Part shown: positions 1-8,729 of the stretch, piece after piece | Layout: each line of letters starts with the position of its first letter | Numbering within the stretch: position 1 is the first letter of the stretch | NCBI GenBank assembly: GCA_023457535.1 | Contig: JAEWLN010000149.1 | Coordinates: 1-53,414, forward strand | Length of the DNA stretch: 53,414 nt | Reading direction: 5' to 3' | Origin: Bacteroidota bacterium | GTDB taxonomy: Bacteria; Bacteroidota; Bacteroidia; Flavobacteriales; Flavobacteriaceae | Program-made: the position numbers and the translations under genes | Notes under the pieces: generated by a model | Databases searched by the model: none | The model's input: the letters and a program-made list of their open reading frames with translations, nothing else | What the model was told of the DNA's origin: nothing

Positions 1-836
1 TGGATGACCTGTGCATCGCCCAATATTTTCCGGTGGCCGAGTTTATGCGTGATCAGCAACTGCCCGTTTTTCAGATGGCTGAAAATGTGGTGGGCACATT
101 GCACCGGCACTTCGGCGTCGTTTTCATCATGTACGACCAACACCGGAATGTCGATTACCTGCGCAGACAAATAGGAAGAAAAGTCGGCCATGGTTTTATG
201 GTGTTTGCGTTCAAAGTGATCGCGCATTAAATCGCTGATTTTGTGCGGGAGTTGCATTTTAAAAACAAACGCATCGAAAATGTCTTTGATGATATTCCCG
301 CTGCCGATAACCACCATTTGGTTTACTTTAAAGCCCAGCCGTGCCGCATTGAGCAGAGACATGCCGCCAAGTGAATGTCCGATGGCCGATTCAAATGGGC
401 CGAATTTCTTATCGATCTCCAATATCGTTTCGATAAACTCAGGCATCAGCGTGGTATTTCCGGAAGATTTGCCGTGCGCGGGCGCATCAAAACTCACCGT
501 GCTGTAATCCCGACGGATGAGTTCGTCGGCAAATTTAACCAATTGCGTACCGCGGCCCGACCATCCGTGGACAAGCAATACTTTTTTTTCTGCGCGCCCG
601 AATTGGTAAACCACAACGGTTTTTCCAATGCTTTCAACCCGAAGTTTCTGCTGTCGGGATCCCGCATTCATTTCAAGTTCGCGCTTGGGCAATTTGTGCC
701 TGACAGGCGTTGTAAACAACCGCGCCGCAAACCGAACCACCCATTTGGTGGAAACAAGCGATATTAATTTAGCCGTGAATAAAATTACCTTAGGAATTTG
801 CAACGATTGGCCTCGTTTCTTGTGGTTTTTTGACAT
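1..836 (-). CDS. Alpha/beta hydrolase, 3'-truncated by the window edge
   Basis: A minus-strand reading frame opens with ATG at 834-836 and runs off the left edge, giving about 278 residues without a stop. It begins MSKNHKKRGQSLQIPKV. After a basic N-terminal stretch comes the fold of a serine hydrolase: a VLLVHGWSGRG strand-turn (oxyanion region), SFDAPAHGKS, then the nucleophile elbow GHSLGG. Further on, VLVVHDENDAEVPV carries the likely acidic residue and HKLGHRKIL the probable catalytic histidine, so the triad appears complete although the C-terminus is missing. Such cytosolic hydrolases act on esters or related bonds; the substrate cannot be read from the sequence. It points away from its neighbours and shares no operon inside the window. 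Confidence 0.85.
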   Translation of the reverse strand, partial: MSKNHKKRGQSLQIPKVILFTAKLISLVSTKWVVRFAARLFTTPVRHKLPKRELEMNAGSRQQKLRVESIGKTVVVYQFGRAEKKVLLVHGWSGRGTQLVKFADELIRRDYSTVSFDAPAHGKSSGNTTLMPEFIETILEIDKKFGPFESAIGHSLGGMSLLNAARLGFKVNQMVVIGSGNIIKDIFDAFVFKMQLPHKISDLMRDHFERKHHKTMADFSSYLSAQVIDIPVLVVHDENDAEVPVQCAHHIFSHLKNGQLLITHKLGHRKILGDAQVI

Positions 837-997
837 TCCGCTAAATTTTCCACTAAGGTAATTTATTGTATATTTTTCCTTAAATCAGAAATCATAAATT
901 ATACTTAAAAATCGAGCCGAACCCGTATCGTTAGTGGCTATGCGTCCGATGCCTTCAAAAATCACATCCGATATAAACCCATCCGATGGAAAAAGCA

Positions 998-1243
998 ATG
1001 AGCGTTAAAGAAGGTCCTGATATTTTTTTGGAATTGCGATCATAATCGGACACACATCGGCGTTGGCATTTTACGTACACCGCGCAGCATTGCGGGTTGG
1101 TTCCAGACCCGATTGATCATGGCATGCTGGCTGCTGATAGGACTGTACATTTTGCTGGCTGCAAGTTCCCACGCCGAACTACCGGGATGATGCCAAAGGC
1201 GGAAGGCGCTTATAACTGCATCCAACGGCTGTTTCGATTGTGA
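998..1243 (+). pseudogene. Remnant of an APC-family amino-acid permease (N-terminal part, frameshifted)
   Basis: Reading three plus-strand frames in turn recovers the first ~75 residues of an amino-acid/polyamine/organocation permease. ATG at 998 gives MSVKEGPDIF. After the T-run at 1023-1029 the frame changes to FGIAIIIG. From 1053 the frame reads HIGVGILRTPRSIAGW and then ACWLLIGLYILLAASS, ending in TGA at 1188. An overlapping frame from 1184 continues GMMPKAEGAYNCIQRLF to TGA at 1241. The glycine-rich GVGI..TP motif of TM1, a hydrophobic TM2 and the MMPKAGGAY-like loop are in the correct order for the family. Three frame lesions and absence of the remaining ~85% of the protein make it non-functional. 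No insertion element is visible at the breakpoint. Confidence 0.7.
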
Positions 1244-1301
1244 AGCAGGCGTGAATTTTCATTTGGGATCACCTGCCGGCTTGGCGGGGGTATCCGGTAC
1301 A

Positions 1302-1433
1302 TTAAATTCCGAAATCGGGAAAATAATCGTAGCTGTCGTGATAAACGGGCTCATCTGTTTCAGTGGTGTCGGCCAATTCGACAATCGACTCTTCCATCAT
1401 GACCCAAAGGCCTTGTTGCAGAACGGTTTCCAT
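1302..1433 (-). CDS. Small acidic hypothetical protein, 43 residues
   Basis: ATG at 1431-1433 opens a 43-codon frame ending TAA at 1302. The protein starts METVLQQGLWVMMEESIVEL and ends in an aromatic, acidic tail (YHDSYDYFPDFGI). It is strongly acidic with no signal peptide or membrane segment. A TACTTTTG box, an exact match to the Bacteroidota -7 element, lies 26 bp upstream of the ATG, which favours a real gene over a chance frame. I do not recognise the family. It sits in an otherwise gene-poor 0.8-kb stretch next to a permease remnant. Confidence 0.45.
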   Translation of the reverse strand: METVLQQGLWVMMEESIVELADTTETDEPVYHDSYDYFPDFGI

Positions 1434-1458
1434 GGTTATTATTTTTAGATTTGGAACT

Positions 1459-1466
1459 CAAAAGTA
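1459..1466 (-). promoter_or_regulatory. -7 box TACTTTTG of the 43-residue ORF
   Basis: The minus strand reads TACTTTTG, matching TAnnTTTG exactly, with room for a start site about 7 bp on and a short leader to the ATG at 1433. No clear TTG element is seen 19-20 bp upstream, so only half of the promoter is supported. Confidence 0.4.
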
Positions 1467-1652
1467 TGTATTACAGCGGTTTAAGCGTAAAAAATCCGTT
1501 GGAAAGCCAAAATTTCAGATAAACCGACATTTTTTCCGCGTCGATAAATGCAATTGAATTTGGGGCGGTCGCATGCCGTTCGTCGATTTGCATGTTAATT
1601 ATTCAATTATTACAGTTTTTATACGGAATTTTGCACCCCAAATCTATTCCAA

Positions 1653-4454
1653 ATGAGCGTGCTGCAGGAAAGCCGGTCGGATCGCGATCCGGCGCTGGTT
1701 CAGGCCAATGAGCGATTGATCCAATATGAAAGTAGGTTCCACACCCTTTTTGGGTTGGGCAATGAAGGTATTGTGATCGTCGACGCCCAGGGAAAACCGG
1801 CTTATATTTCGCCGTCAATCAAAAAAGTGATGGGTTATTCCGATGCCGAAATGCAGCAATTTACGCTCGCATCGCTGGTCCACCCGGACGATCTGGCGGC
1901 CGTAAAGGCAGTGCAGGCACGCGCGTTCCAACATCCGGGTGTACCCTTTTCCTATCCGATATCGCGGCGCCGGCACAAAGATGGCAACTGGCATTGGGTG
2001 GAAGCTTCGATCACCAATTTGCTCGATGATCCGTCTGTGCGGGGTATGGTTACCCATTTTCGCGATGTGACCGAACGCAAAAATGCCCAGGACGAAGTAC
2101 TTCGCAACGCGCACCAATTCCGCATGCTGATCGAACAAAGCGCTGACGGGATTGCGATTTTGTCAAATGAAGGCAATCCCAATTATTTATCGCCGTCGGT
2201 TGAGAAGATTCTTGGATTCACCAAACGCGAAATGCTTGATTTGGGCATGGCCAGGCTGGTACATCCGGATGACATACCGCTCATCGAACAACACCTTACG
2301 CAGGTATTGGCGCATCCGGGCCGTACGATGCCCGCAATCACCGTTCGCGTCATGCACAAAACCGAAGGTTGGCGCTGGCTCGAATGCACGCTGACCAACA
2401 TGCTCCACGATCCGGTCATTGGCGGGATTGTCGACAATTTCCGCGACGTGACCCACAGGAAAGAAGCGGAAGACCGCCTGCGATACAGCAACAGACTTTA
2501 CAATTTCATCAGCCAGATCAACCAAACGGTGCTGCACGTGCGCGACGAGCAACAATTATTTGAAGCCGTCTGCCGCATTGCGATCGATTATGGCAAATTT
2601 GAGTTTGCATGGATTGGGATCGCTAACCCGAAAACGCGTCACATTTCGCTCAATGCCAGCGCGAACGCCACAGCGGCTGATATTGCCTATTTTACCGATT
2701 ATACCTATTACAGCGGCGGTCCGATCGAGCACGTACTTAACGGCGAAGACTATTTTGTCGTATCGGACATTTCACTGCGCACCAATCAAAAGTTCAATGC
2801 TTATGCGGCGTCACGTGGGTTTAAATCGGCGGTGTTCTTTGCGATAAAAAAGCAGGGTGAGACCATCGGCACGTTCAATCTGTACGCCTGCGAAAAGAAT
2901 TTTTTCAATTTGCAGGAAATTGCGCTGCTCAGTGAAGCATCGGCCAATATTTCCTTTGCGCTCGACATATTCGAAAAAGATTTCAGGCGCACCCAGGCCG
3001 AAAGCGCGCTCCAACACAAAGAACAGCGTTTGAGCCAGGCGCAGGCCATCGCGCAGCTCGGAAGCTGGGAACTCAATCTGGATACCGGCGTTTTGATCTG
3101 GTCCGACGAGGCCCTTCGCATCTACGGTGTGCCGCTCCGCAAACGCAGACAATCGTACCAATCGTGGTTGTCCTACATCCATCCTGAGGATCGCGCATTT
3201 GTCGAGCAGGCAGGAGCCAAAGCTTTCGAGACGCTTACCGATATGGGATTCCACCACCGTATTGTCAGAAAGGACGGTTCAGTGCGCTATCTGCATACGC
3301 AAGCCAAATTTGAATATGGCCCGGACGGCAAACCCATTGGTCTGAACGGCGTCGTCCACGACATTACAGATCAAAAACTCGCCGAGGCCACGGCACTGTC
3401 TGCGGCAGAGGAAAAAATCCAGATACTGGAGAGCATCCGCGATGCGTTTTTTGCCGTCGACCATCAATGGATTGTAACTTATTGGAACAAAGAGGCGGAA
3501 CATTTTACCAAAACGCCCAAAGAGGAAATCATAGGCCGCAACATCTGGGAGGTTTTCCCAAACGCGGTCGGAACGATTGCCCACGCCAAATTACACGAAT
3601 CGCTGCGTGAAGGAAAGCCCGTGCAATTTGAAGGTTATTTTGCGCCGGGTGGACGTTGGTATGAAACCAGTGCCTACCCGTCCGATAGCGGAATATCAGC
3701 TTATTTCAAGGACATTACGTCTAAAAAACAGGCAGAAGACGAGCGGCTTAAGATGATCGAAGACATGATTCGGCGCAACAAAGACCTCGAACAGTTTTCG
3801 TACATCGTTTCCCACAATTTGCGCGCGCCGCTGGCCAATATCAAAGGACTTTCGCGCGAACTCAGCGAAGGCAGTTATCCGCCCGATGTGATGGCATTGC
3901 TTAAACGCGAGCTGACCGCATCCATCGACAGGCTTGACGAAGTGATCATCGACCTGAGCGAAATCCTGCAAATGAAAAAGAAAACGGTCGAAAACAGGGA
4001 ATATATCGATTTTTCCGATGTGCTCGATCAGGTACAAATGGGCATCATCAACCTTCTCGAAAAGGAGCAAGCCAGCGTAATAGCCGATTTCGGGCAGGCA
4101 GGCGGCGTGGTGTCTGTAAAAAGTTATCTGCACAGCATTTTTTACAACCTGATTTCAAACAGCATCAAATACCGGCGGCAAGACGTGCCGCCTGTGATCA
4201 CGATCAAAAGTGACCGGTTTCCGGGATATGTGCTGATGACCTTTTCTGATAACGGTATCGGGATCGATCTGGCCACAAAAAAAGACGATGTGTTCAAAAT
4301 GTACAAGCGGTTCCATCAACATGTGGACGGGCGCGGACTTGGATTGTTCATGGTCAAAACACAGGTTGAAGCATTGGGCGGAAAGATCAGCATCGAAAGC
4401 GCGCCTGGCCAAGGCACAACGTTTCGAATTGAATTTCCGGTAGGTAATGCCTAG
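1653..4454 (+). CDS. Soluble multi-PAS/GAF sensor histidine kinase
   Basis: A 933-residue kinase with no membrane segments, so a cytoplasmic sensor. Domain order by eye: PAS 1 (about 28-143, ending FRDVTERK), PAS 2 (about 152-272, ending FRDVTHRK), GAF (about 283-430), PAS 3 with PAC (about 447-577, ending VHDITDQK), PAS 4 (about 588-690, ending FKDITSKK), HisKA dimerisation domain and HATPase. The phospho-acceptor is His721 in SHNLRAPLANI. The ATPase N box is NLISNSIKYR, followed by DNGIGID and GRGLGLFMVK. There is no receiver domain, so this is not a hybrid kinase, and no response regulator lies beside it; it is an orphan. Ligands could be haem, flavin or small molecules, but no diagnostic cofactor residue is evident. 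The ATG at 1653 is the first start after in-frame stops. Confidence 0.93.
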   Translation: MSVLQESRSDRDPALVQANERLIQYESRFHTLFGLGNEGIVIVDAQGKPAYISPSIKKVMGYSDAEMQQFTLASLVHPDDLAAVKAVQARAFQHPGVPFSYPISRRRHKDGNWHWVEASITNLLDDPSVRGMVTHFRDVTERKNAQDEVLRNAHQFRMLIEQSADGIAILSNEGNPNYLSPSVEKILGFTKREMLDLGMARLVHPDDIPLIEQHLTQVLAHPGRTMPAITVRVMHKTEGWRWLECTLTNMLHDPVIGGIVDNFRDVTHRKEAEDRLRYSNRLYNFISQINQTVLHVRDEQQLFEAVCRIAIDYGKFEFAWIGIANPKTRHISLNASANATAADIAYFTDYTYYSGGPIEHVLNGEDYFVVSDISLRTNQKFNAYAASRGFKSAVFFAIKKQGETIGTFNLYACEKNFFNLQEIALLSEASANISFALDIFEKDFRRTQAESALQHKEQRLSQAQAIAQLGSWELNLDTGVLIWSDEALRIYGVPLRKRRQSYQSWLSYIHPEDRAFVEQAGAKAFETLTDMGFHHRIVRKDGSVRYLHTQAKFEYGPDGKPIGLNGVVHDITDQKLAEATALSAAEEKIQILESIRDAFFAVDHQWIVTYWNKEAEHFTKTPKEEIIGRNIWEVFPNAVGTIAHAKLHESLREGKPVQFEGYFAPGGRWYETSAYPSDSGISAYFKDITSKKQAEDERLKMIEDMIRRNKDLEQFSYIVSHNLRAPLANIKGLSRELSEGSYPPDVMALLKRELTASIDRLDEVIIDLSEILQMKKKTVENREYIDFSDVLDQVQMGIINLLEKEQASVIADFGQAGGVVSVKSYLHSIFYNLISNSIKYRRQDVPPVITIKSDRFPGYVLMTFSDNGIGIDLATKKDDVFKMYKRFHQHVDGRGLGLFMVKTQVEALGGKISIESAPGQGTTFRIEFPVGNA

Positions 4455-4651
4455 TGAAGCAGGTCGGCTATTTTTTTTTGATTTTTGATTTCCAACAGCA
4501 TAGACTCGTCTTTAAGTCGGGCGCATTTATAGGGACAACAACCGTGTCGGGTCAGGTATGGTTTTGCTTGCGCCACCTTGTTAATCGATAAAGATTTTGC
4601 GGAATTGCATATCACAGCCCGGTGATTATTTGTTAAATTTGTTCCAATCAA
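4451..4651 (-). CDS. Doubtful small ORF, 66 codons
   Basis: An open minus-strand frame overlaps the last 4 bp of the sensor kinase and fills the gap before the M48 protease. Its C-terminal half looks protein-like (CCPYKCARLKDESMLLEI, then KNQKKIADLLH), with a CC..C cysteine group and a charged helix. The only upstream start is TTG; the sole ATG lies near the C-terminus. It is also antisense to the M48 promoter region. It may be a decayed gene fragment or chance. I do not recognise the family. Confidence 0.22.
   Translation of the reverse strand: MIGTNLTNNHRAVICNSAKSLSINKVAQAKPYLTRHGCCPYKCARLKDESMLLEIKNQKKIADLLH
4634..4641 (+). promoter_or_regulatory. -7 box TAAATTTG upstream of the M48 protease
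   Basis: An exact TAnnTTTG match lies 41 bp before the lipoprotein start at 4682. A start site near 4648 would leave the upstream in-frame ATG at 4658 only ~10 nt from the 5' end, supporting the later start. A TTG at the preferred -33 spacing is not obvious. Confidence 0.45.
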
Positions 4652-4681
4652 TTTAAAATGCCTAACCGAAAATCAATCCAC

Positions 4682-5500
4682 ATGAATACAAAACCTTTTT
4701 TATTTGCAGCCTTTGCGGCCCTTGGCGTGGCCGTCGCGTGTTCGACAAACCCGTTCACAGGCAAGAGCAACCTGAACTTTGTGTCCAACTCGCAGTTGTT
4801 TCCGTCTGCATTCCAACAATATGACGAATTTTTGAAAGAGAATAAAGTAGTGACCGGAACGGCTGCCGCACAACAGGTTTCATCCGTAGGAATGAAGATC
4901 AAAAGCGCTGCTGAACGCTGGCTCAATGCCAATGGACAAGCCGGGTACCTGAGCGGTTACCAGTGGGAATACAAACTTGTCGACGACAAGGCCGTGAACG
5001 CATGGTGTATGCCGGGCGGAAAAATTGTCGTTTACACCGGTATTTTGCCCATCACCAAAGACGAAGCCGGATTGGCAACCGTCATGGGGCACGAAGTATC
5101 GCACGCACTGGCCAACCACGGTGCGCAGCGAATGAGCGCCTCGCAGTTGCAAGCCCTGGGTGCTGTTGGCGTAGCGGTAGCCACAAGCGGGCAAAGCCAG
5201 GAAAAGCAGTCGCTTTGGCAACAATATTACGGAATCGGGTCCAATGTAGGGGTGATGCTGCCCTTTAGCCGCAACCACGAAAGCGAAGCCGATATGATCG
5301 GACTTACGTTGATGGCGATTGCAGGTTACAATCCGGATCAGGCCGTCGCGTTCTGGAGCAGGATGTCCGCGCAGTCCGGTGGGCAGGCGCCCCCTGAATT
5401 TCTGAGCACGCACCCATCCGACGCCACACGAATCGCCAATATCAAAAAGCTGATTCCGCAAGCTAAGGCAGAAGCAGCCAAATTTGGTGTCAAGTTCTGA
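4682..5500 (+). CDS. M48-family zinc metalloprotease, lipoprotein
   Basis: 272 residues from the second ATG. The frame also has an ATG at 4658, but starting at 4682 gives a clean lipoprotein signal (MNTKPFLF... ending VAVAC), with the cysteine as lipid anchor. The zinc site HEVSHALANH fits HExxH (first His at residue 137), and NHESEAD supplies the downstream glutamate ligand. The sequence also has the family's STHPSDATRI segment near the C-terminus. Relatives (YcaL, LoiP, BepA class without TPR) act in envelope protein quality control in the periplasm or at the outer membrane. It is monocistronic, with its own promoter box upstream and a terminator at 5523-5559. Confidence 0.9.
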   Translation: MNTKPFLFAAFAALGVAVACSTNPFTGKSNLNFVSNSQLFPSAFQQYDEFLKENKVVTGTAAAQQVSSVGMKIKSAAERWLNANGQAGYLSGYQWEYKLVDDKAVNAWCMPGGKIVVYTGILPITKDEAGLATVMGHEVSHALANHGAQRMSASQLQALGAVGVAVATSGQSQEKQSLWQQYYGIGSNVGVMLPFSRNHESEADMIGLTLMAIAGYNPDQAVAFWSRMSAQSGGQAPPEFLSTHPSDATRIANIKKLIPQAKAEAAKFGVKF

Positions 5501-5522
5501 TCGGTTATTAAGTACAAATAGC

Positions 5523-5559
5523 GCCATGTTTCTCATTTGCAGAAGCATGGCTTTTTTTA
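5523..5559 (+). terminator. Rho-independent terminator after the M48 protease
   Basis: GCCATGTTTCT pairs with AGAAGCATGGC (one G-U wobble) around a 7-nt loop, followed by seven T. It ends the M48 transcript. Confidence 0.8.
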
Positions 5560-5616
5560 TTTCAACGGTTCGCCGCAATGAAAAATGAAATAAATTAGTG
5601 ACCTCAAAACCACGCT

Positions 5617-6927
5617 ATGGCACAACTCGAAAAAGGAAGCAAAAAACTACTCAATGCATGGGCGTTTTATGATTGGGCAAATTCGGTTTATCCGCTCACG
5701 GTTTCCTCGGCCGTATTCCCGATATTTTACAAGGCGCAGTTCGCCGACGGCGTAGACCACGTAGCGGTTTTTGGCCTGCAGATCAAAGACACGGCGCTGA
5801 TCAGTTTTGTAACCGCTGCGGCATTTTTGGTGGTAGCCTTTATCTCGCCGCTATTGTCCGGAATTGCCGATTATGTGGGCAACAAAAAGAACTTTATGCG
5901 GTTTTTTTGTTACCTGGGTGCTTTATCGTGCGTAGGATTATATTGGTTTGATTTGTCCCAAATTTACCCCGGACTGTTGTTTTATTTCTTCGGACTGATC
6001 GGCTTTTGGGGCAGCCTGGTGTTTTATAATTCGTATTTGCCGGACATTGCCTACCCGGAACAACAGGACAAAATCAGCGCGCGCGGGTATTCCATGGGCT
6101 ACATTGGCAGCGTGATTCTGCTGGTTGTCAACCTGGCGATGATTATGGGCGCCGACACCGGGGTCGATGCCGTACAAGCCATGCGGTATTCGTTTGTAAT
6201 GGTTGGTATCTGGTGGATTTTGTTCAGCCAGTACACCTATTTTTATCTACCCAAAGGAAACCGCAACGACAGGAACGTAACGCGCGCCGTACTTTTCAAC
6301 GGATTCCGCGAACTCAAAAAAGTATGGGGAATGCTTTCGCACAACCTTGCGCTCAAGCGGTACCTGTCCGGATTTTTTGTGTACAGCATGGCCGTGCAGA
6401 CCGTGATGCTGGTGGCCACTTATTTTGGCGAAGGCGAGATCCAATGGGAAAGCAAATCGCAAAGCCAAACCGGACTCATCATCTGCATTTTGCTCATCCA
6501 ACTCGTGGCGGTGCTTGGCGCAGTCCTGACTTCGCGTGCCTCGGCGCGGTTCGGGAACATTCCGGTACTGGTCGTGATCAACGTATTTTGGATGGCGCTA
6601 TGTGTTTCTGCGTGGTTCATGACCAAACCCACTGAATTTTACATCATGGCCGCGCTTGTAGGATTGGTCATGGGCGGCGTTCAGGCGCTGTCTCGGTCGA
6701 CGTATTCCAAATTGCTGCCCGAGACACAGGACACGGCGTCATTTTTTAGTTTTTACGATGTGTCGGAAAAAATTGGTATTGTGATCGGGATGTGCGTTTA
6801 TGGCGTGATCGACCAATTTCAGGGGCCTCGTTTCGCAATTGTGTTCCTGGCGCTGTTCTTTGCCATCGGGGTGGTGCTGCTGCTTCGCGTTCCCAAGAAA
6901 GGCGTCCTGGATCAAAGCGCCCCCTGA
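5617..6927 (+). CDS. MFS transporter of the UMF1/Atg22-like family
   Basis: 436 residues, mostly hydrophobic with about 12 predicted membrane segments, so an inner-membrane carrier. The N-terminus LNAWAFYDWANSVYPLTV is the signature of the UMF1/Atg22-like branch (AWxxYDWANSxY), and the later VMGGVQALSRSTYSKLLP matches the conserved helix of that group. Substrates in bacteria are unknown; the fungal relative exports amino acids from the vacuole. The gene is monocistronic and converges on the head-GIN gene with only 8 bp between the stop codons and no evident terminator between them, so the two transcripts probably overlap. Confidence 0.88.
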   Translation: MAQLEKGSKKLLNAWAFYDWANSVYPLTVSSAVFPIFYKAQFADGVDHVAVFGLQIKDTALISFVTAAAFLVVAFISPLLSGIADYVGNKKNFMRFFCYLGALSCVGLYWFDLSQIYPGLLFYFFGLIGFWGSLVFYNSYLPDIAYPEQQDKISARGYSMGYIGSVILLVVNLAMIMGADTGVDAVQAMRYSFVMVGIWWILFSQYTYFYLPKGNRNDRNVTRAVLFNGFRELKKVWGMLSHNLALKRYLSGFFVYSMAVQTVMLVATYFGEGEIQWESKSQSQTGLIICILLIQLVAVLGAVLTSRASARFGNIPVLVVINVFWMALCVSAWFMTKPTEFYIMAALVGLVMGGVQALSRSTYSKLLPETQDTASFFSFYDVSEKIGIVIGMCVYGVIDQFQGPRFAIVFLALFFAIGVVLLLRVPKKGVLDQSAP

Positions 6928-6935
6928 ATTATTCT

Positions 6936-7652
6936 TCAGGCTTTGTTGATGCCCCCCGATCCCGATACTTTGTTGTCCGTTTTACGCGGATCACCTTTGT
7001 AATGGATGTCGCCCGATCCGCTCACACGGCCCTGGAGTGCGCCCAGGCAAAACACTTTACAATCGCCCGATCCGGTCACTTCAGCGCTCACATCTCCGGC
7101 TTTGAGCCCGTAAGCGTTCAAATCGCCCGATCCGGTCACCGTACAATGAAACGTATCGGATTTACCGCGGAGCACCATGTCGCCCGATCCGGTAATATCG
7201 GCTTCAAGCGTGCGCGCCTCGACATGGAGCGCGACATCGCCGGATCCGGTAAGCGTGGCTTTAAAATGGTCTGATCTGATCGCATCTTTCGTTTTTACAT
7301 CGCCCGATCCGGAAAGGCTTACGGCACTCAGTTGCTCCACAGGCACGGTAATGGTAATGCTTTTGCCGTTTCCTGTACTGATTTTCCTGCCGTGTTCGGT
7401 GGCGATCTTCAGCGTTTTGCCATCGGATTGGATCGCGATATGCGCTATCAGGTTCGATTCGGCCTCGATTGTGATTTTGCCTTCAACGCCCGAGACGAGC
7501 ACCACATCGTAGAATCCGTTTACAGAAATGTTGTCATAACTTTCGGTCGCAATGGTTTTGGTGACCATATTGCCGTTGCCTTTGATCCTGCCTTGTGCGC
7601 AGACGAAATGCCCGGACAGCAGCAGTGCGATGGAGAGAATTGATTTCGTCAT
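6936..7652 (-). CDS. Head-GIN-domain (DUF2807) secreted protein
   Basis: 238 residues with a Sec signal peptide ending HFVCAQ. The body is a run of short beta-strand repeats carrying the tetrapeptide GSGD (LTGSGDVAL, ITGSGDMVL, VTGSGDLNA, VTGSGDCKV, VSGSGDIHY, VSGSGGINK), characteristic of the putative auto-transporter adhesin head-GIN family and of a right-handed beta-helix. The N-terminal section VNGFYDVVLVSG is the family's entry motif. It is the last gene of the sigma-factor operon, 12 bp after the preceding gene. The role is unknown; a periplasmic or surface structural protein is likely. The repeats are also visible in the DNA as recurring CGCCCGATCCGG on the plus strand. Confidence 0.88.
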   Translation of the reverse strand: MTKSILSIALLLSGHFVCAQGRIKGNGNMVTKTIATESYDNISVNGFYDVVLVSGVEGKITIEAESNLIAHIAIQSDGKTLKIATEHGRKISTGNGKSITITVPVEQLSAVSLSGSGDVKTKDAIRSDHFKATLTGSGDVALHVEARTLEADITGSGDMVLRGKSDTFHCTVTGSGDLNAYGLKAGDVSAEVTGSGDCKVFCLGALQGRVSGSGDIHYKGDPRKTDNKVSGSGGINKA

Positions 7653-7664
7653 GATGATTGAAAC

Positions 7665-8729
7665 TTAAGGATTGGTTTTATTCAAATGGACATTGCCGTA
7701 CGCCGATACCACGGAAATTTTGTTGATACCTTGTTTTTTGTAATGTCCGGAGTAATTTTTGCTAGTAGCGGTTTCGTTTTTGTGGGCGACTTCCAGATCG
7801 GAGTATTTAAAGTTGGCATATTTGATCCTGACGTCGAAGTCGAAAGCATATCCGGGATTGTATCCGATGTGGACCGTAGTGTAATCGGCGTTGACCACGA
7901 TATTTCCTGCCTTTGCCGACACCTGGTCTATCAGTATTTTGCTGTAGTTGGTGTTGACGTTAAACTGGCCGGAAACGGTCTCGACCGCTACGGACAGATA
8001 GTCGCCGGAGCCTTCCAAATTAACTATATTCCCGATTTTTACCGATCCGTAACTGCAGTTGTACTTTAACTGGCCGCCATTTCTGAAATTGACATCGGTG
8101 TAATCGGCATTGAGCGCGATGGTGCCAAAATCATTCATGGATATGCCCGAGTAATCAGCTTCGATACGGGCCGTTTTGGCGTATTCGATCGACGATTTCG
8201 AGCAGTATTCAATGTCGATCGTGTTGCTGGCCGAATGAAGCTTGCCCAAAAGGATTTTGCCGTATTTGCACTTGATGTTGGTAGGGCCGGCCAAATCCGT
8301 AGAAAGGATCTGGCCATATTTGTTGTCGATCGTTACGCCGCCGGCTGCCGGAATCTTGATCGTATAATTGACCTCGATGCTGTTGTTTCTCGTATTGACC
8401 TTTCCCGCACCGTTGGCAAACGTGGTTTTGGCTGTGACCAGATGTTTGAGCGCCGTGATATCGACGTTGATGTCGTTGAGTTTTTTGATGGCCCAATCTT
8501 CTTTGTCGCTCGAGACTTTGATCTGGATGTCGAGTTCGATTTTGTCCTCGGCCCAAGTGGTCACGTAAACATTCCCGTAGGCGTTGGTAATGTCGATGCC
8601 CGCATCCGGATTGACGATATAGGCTTTTTTGATTGTCTTTTGCTTGAGGTGTTTTTGCAGGTCGCGCTCGCGGGCCGGGGATACCGTTGGGATCAGCAGC
8701 GCAAGCAGTATACTAAATAGTGTTTTCAT
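7665..8729 (-). CDS. Secreted beta-solenoid-like protein (DUF4097-type)
   Basis: 354 residues from ATG at 8727-8729, chosen because it yields a signal peptide (MKTLFSILLALLIPTVSPA) and overlaps the upstream stop by 17 bp. An earlier in-frame start would lie inside the upstream gene. The mature protein has many short strands with recurrent Asn/Tyr turns (ITNAYGNVYVTTWAEDKIEL, IDNKYGQILSTDL, CKYGKILLGKL, INADYTTVHIGYN-like), resembling DUF4097/DUF4098 adhesin-like proteins. It belongs between the TM protein and the head-GIN protein of the ECF operon. Its molecular role is unknown; co-regulation suggests a surface or periplasmic function under the sigma factor's control. Confidence 0.82.
   Translation of the reverse strand: MKTLFSILLALLIPTVSPARERDLQKHLKQKTIKKAYIVNPDAGIDITNAYGNVYVTTWAEDKIELDIQIKVSSDKEDWAIKKLNDINVDITALKHLVTAKTTFANGAGKVNTRNNSIEVNYTIKIPAAGGVTIDNKYGQILSTDLAGPTNIKCKYGKILLGKLHSASNTIDIEYCSKSSIEYAKTARIEADYSGISMNDFGTIALNADYTDVNFRNGGQLKYNCSYGSVKIGNIVNLEGSGDYLSVAVETVSGQFNVNTNYSKILIDQVSAKAGNIVVNADYTTVHIGYNPGYAFDFDVRIKYANFKYSDLEVAHKNETATSKNYSGHYKKQGINKISVVSAYGNVHLNKTNP

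Noticed and set aside
6957..7310. Recurring CGCCCGATCCGG taken as DNA repeat or binding-site array
   Set aside because: It is the DNA of the GSGD protein repeats of the head-GIN gene; spacing follows protein repeats, so no separate element is needed.
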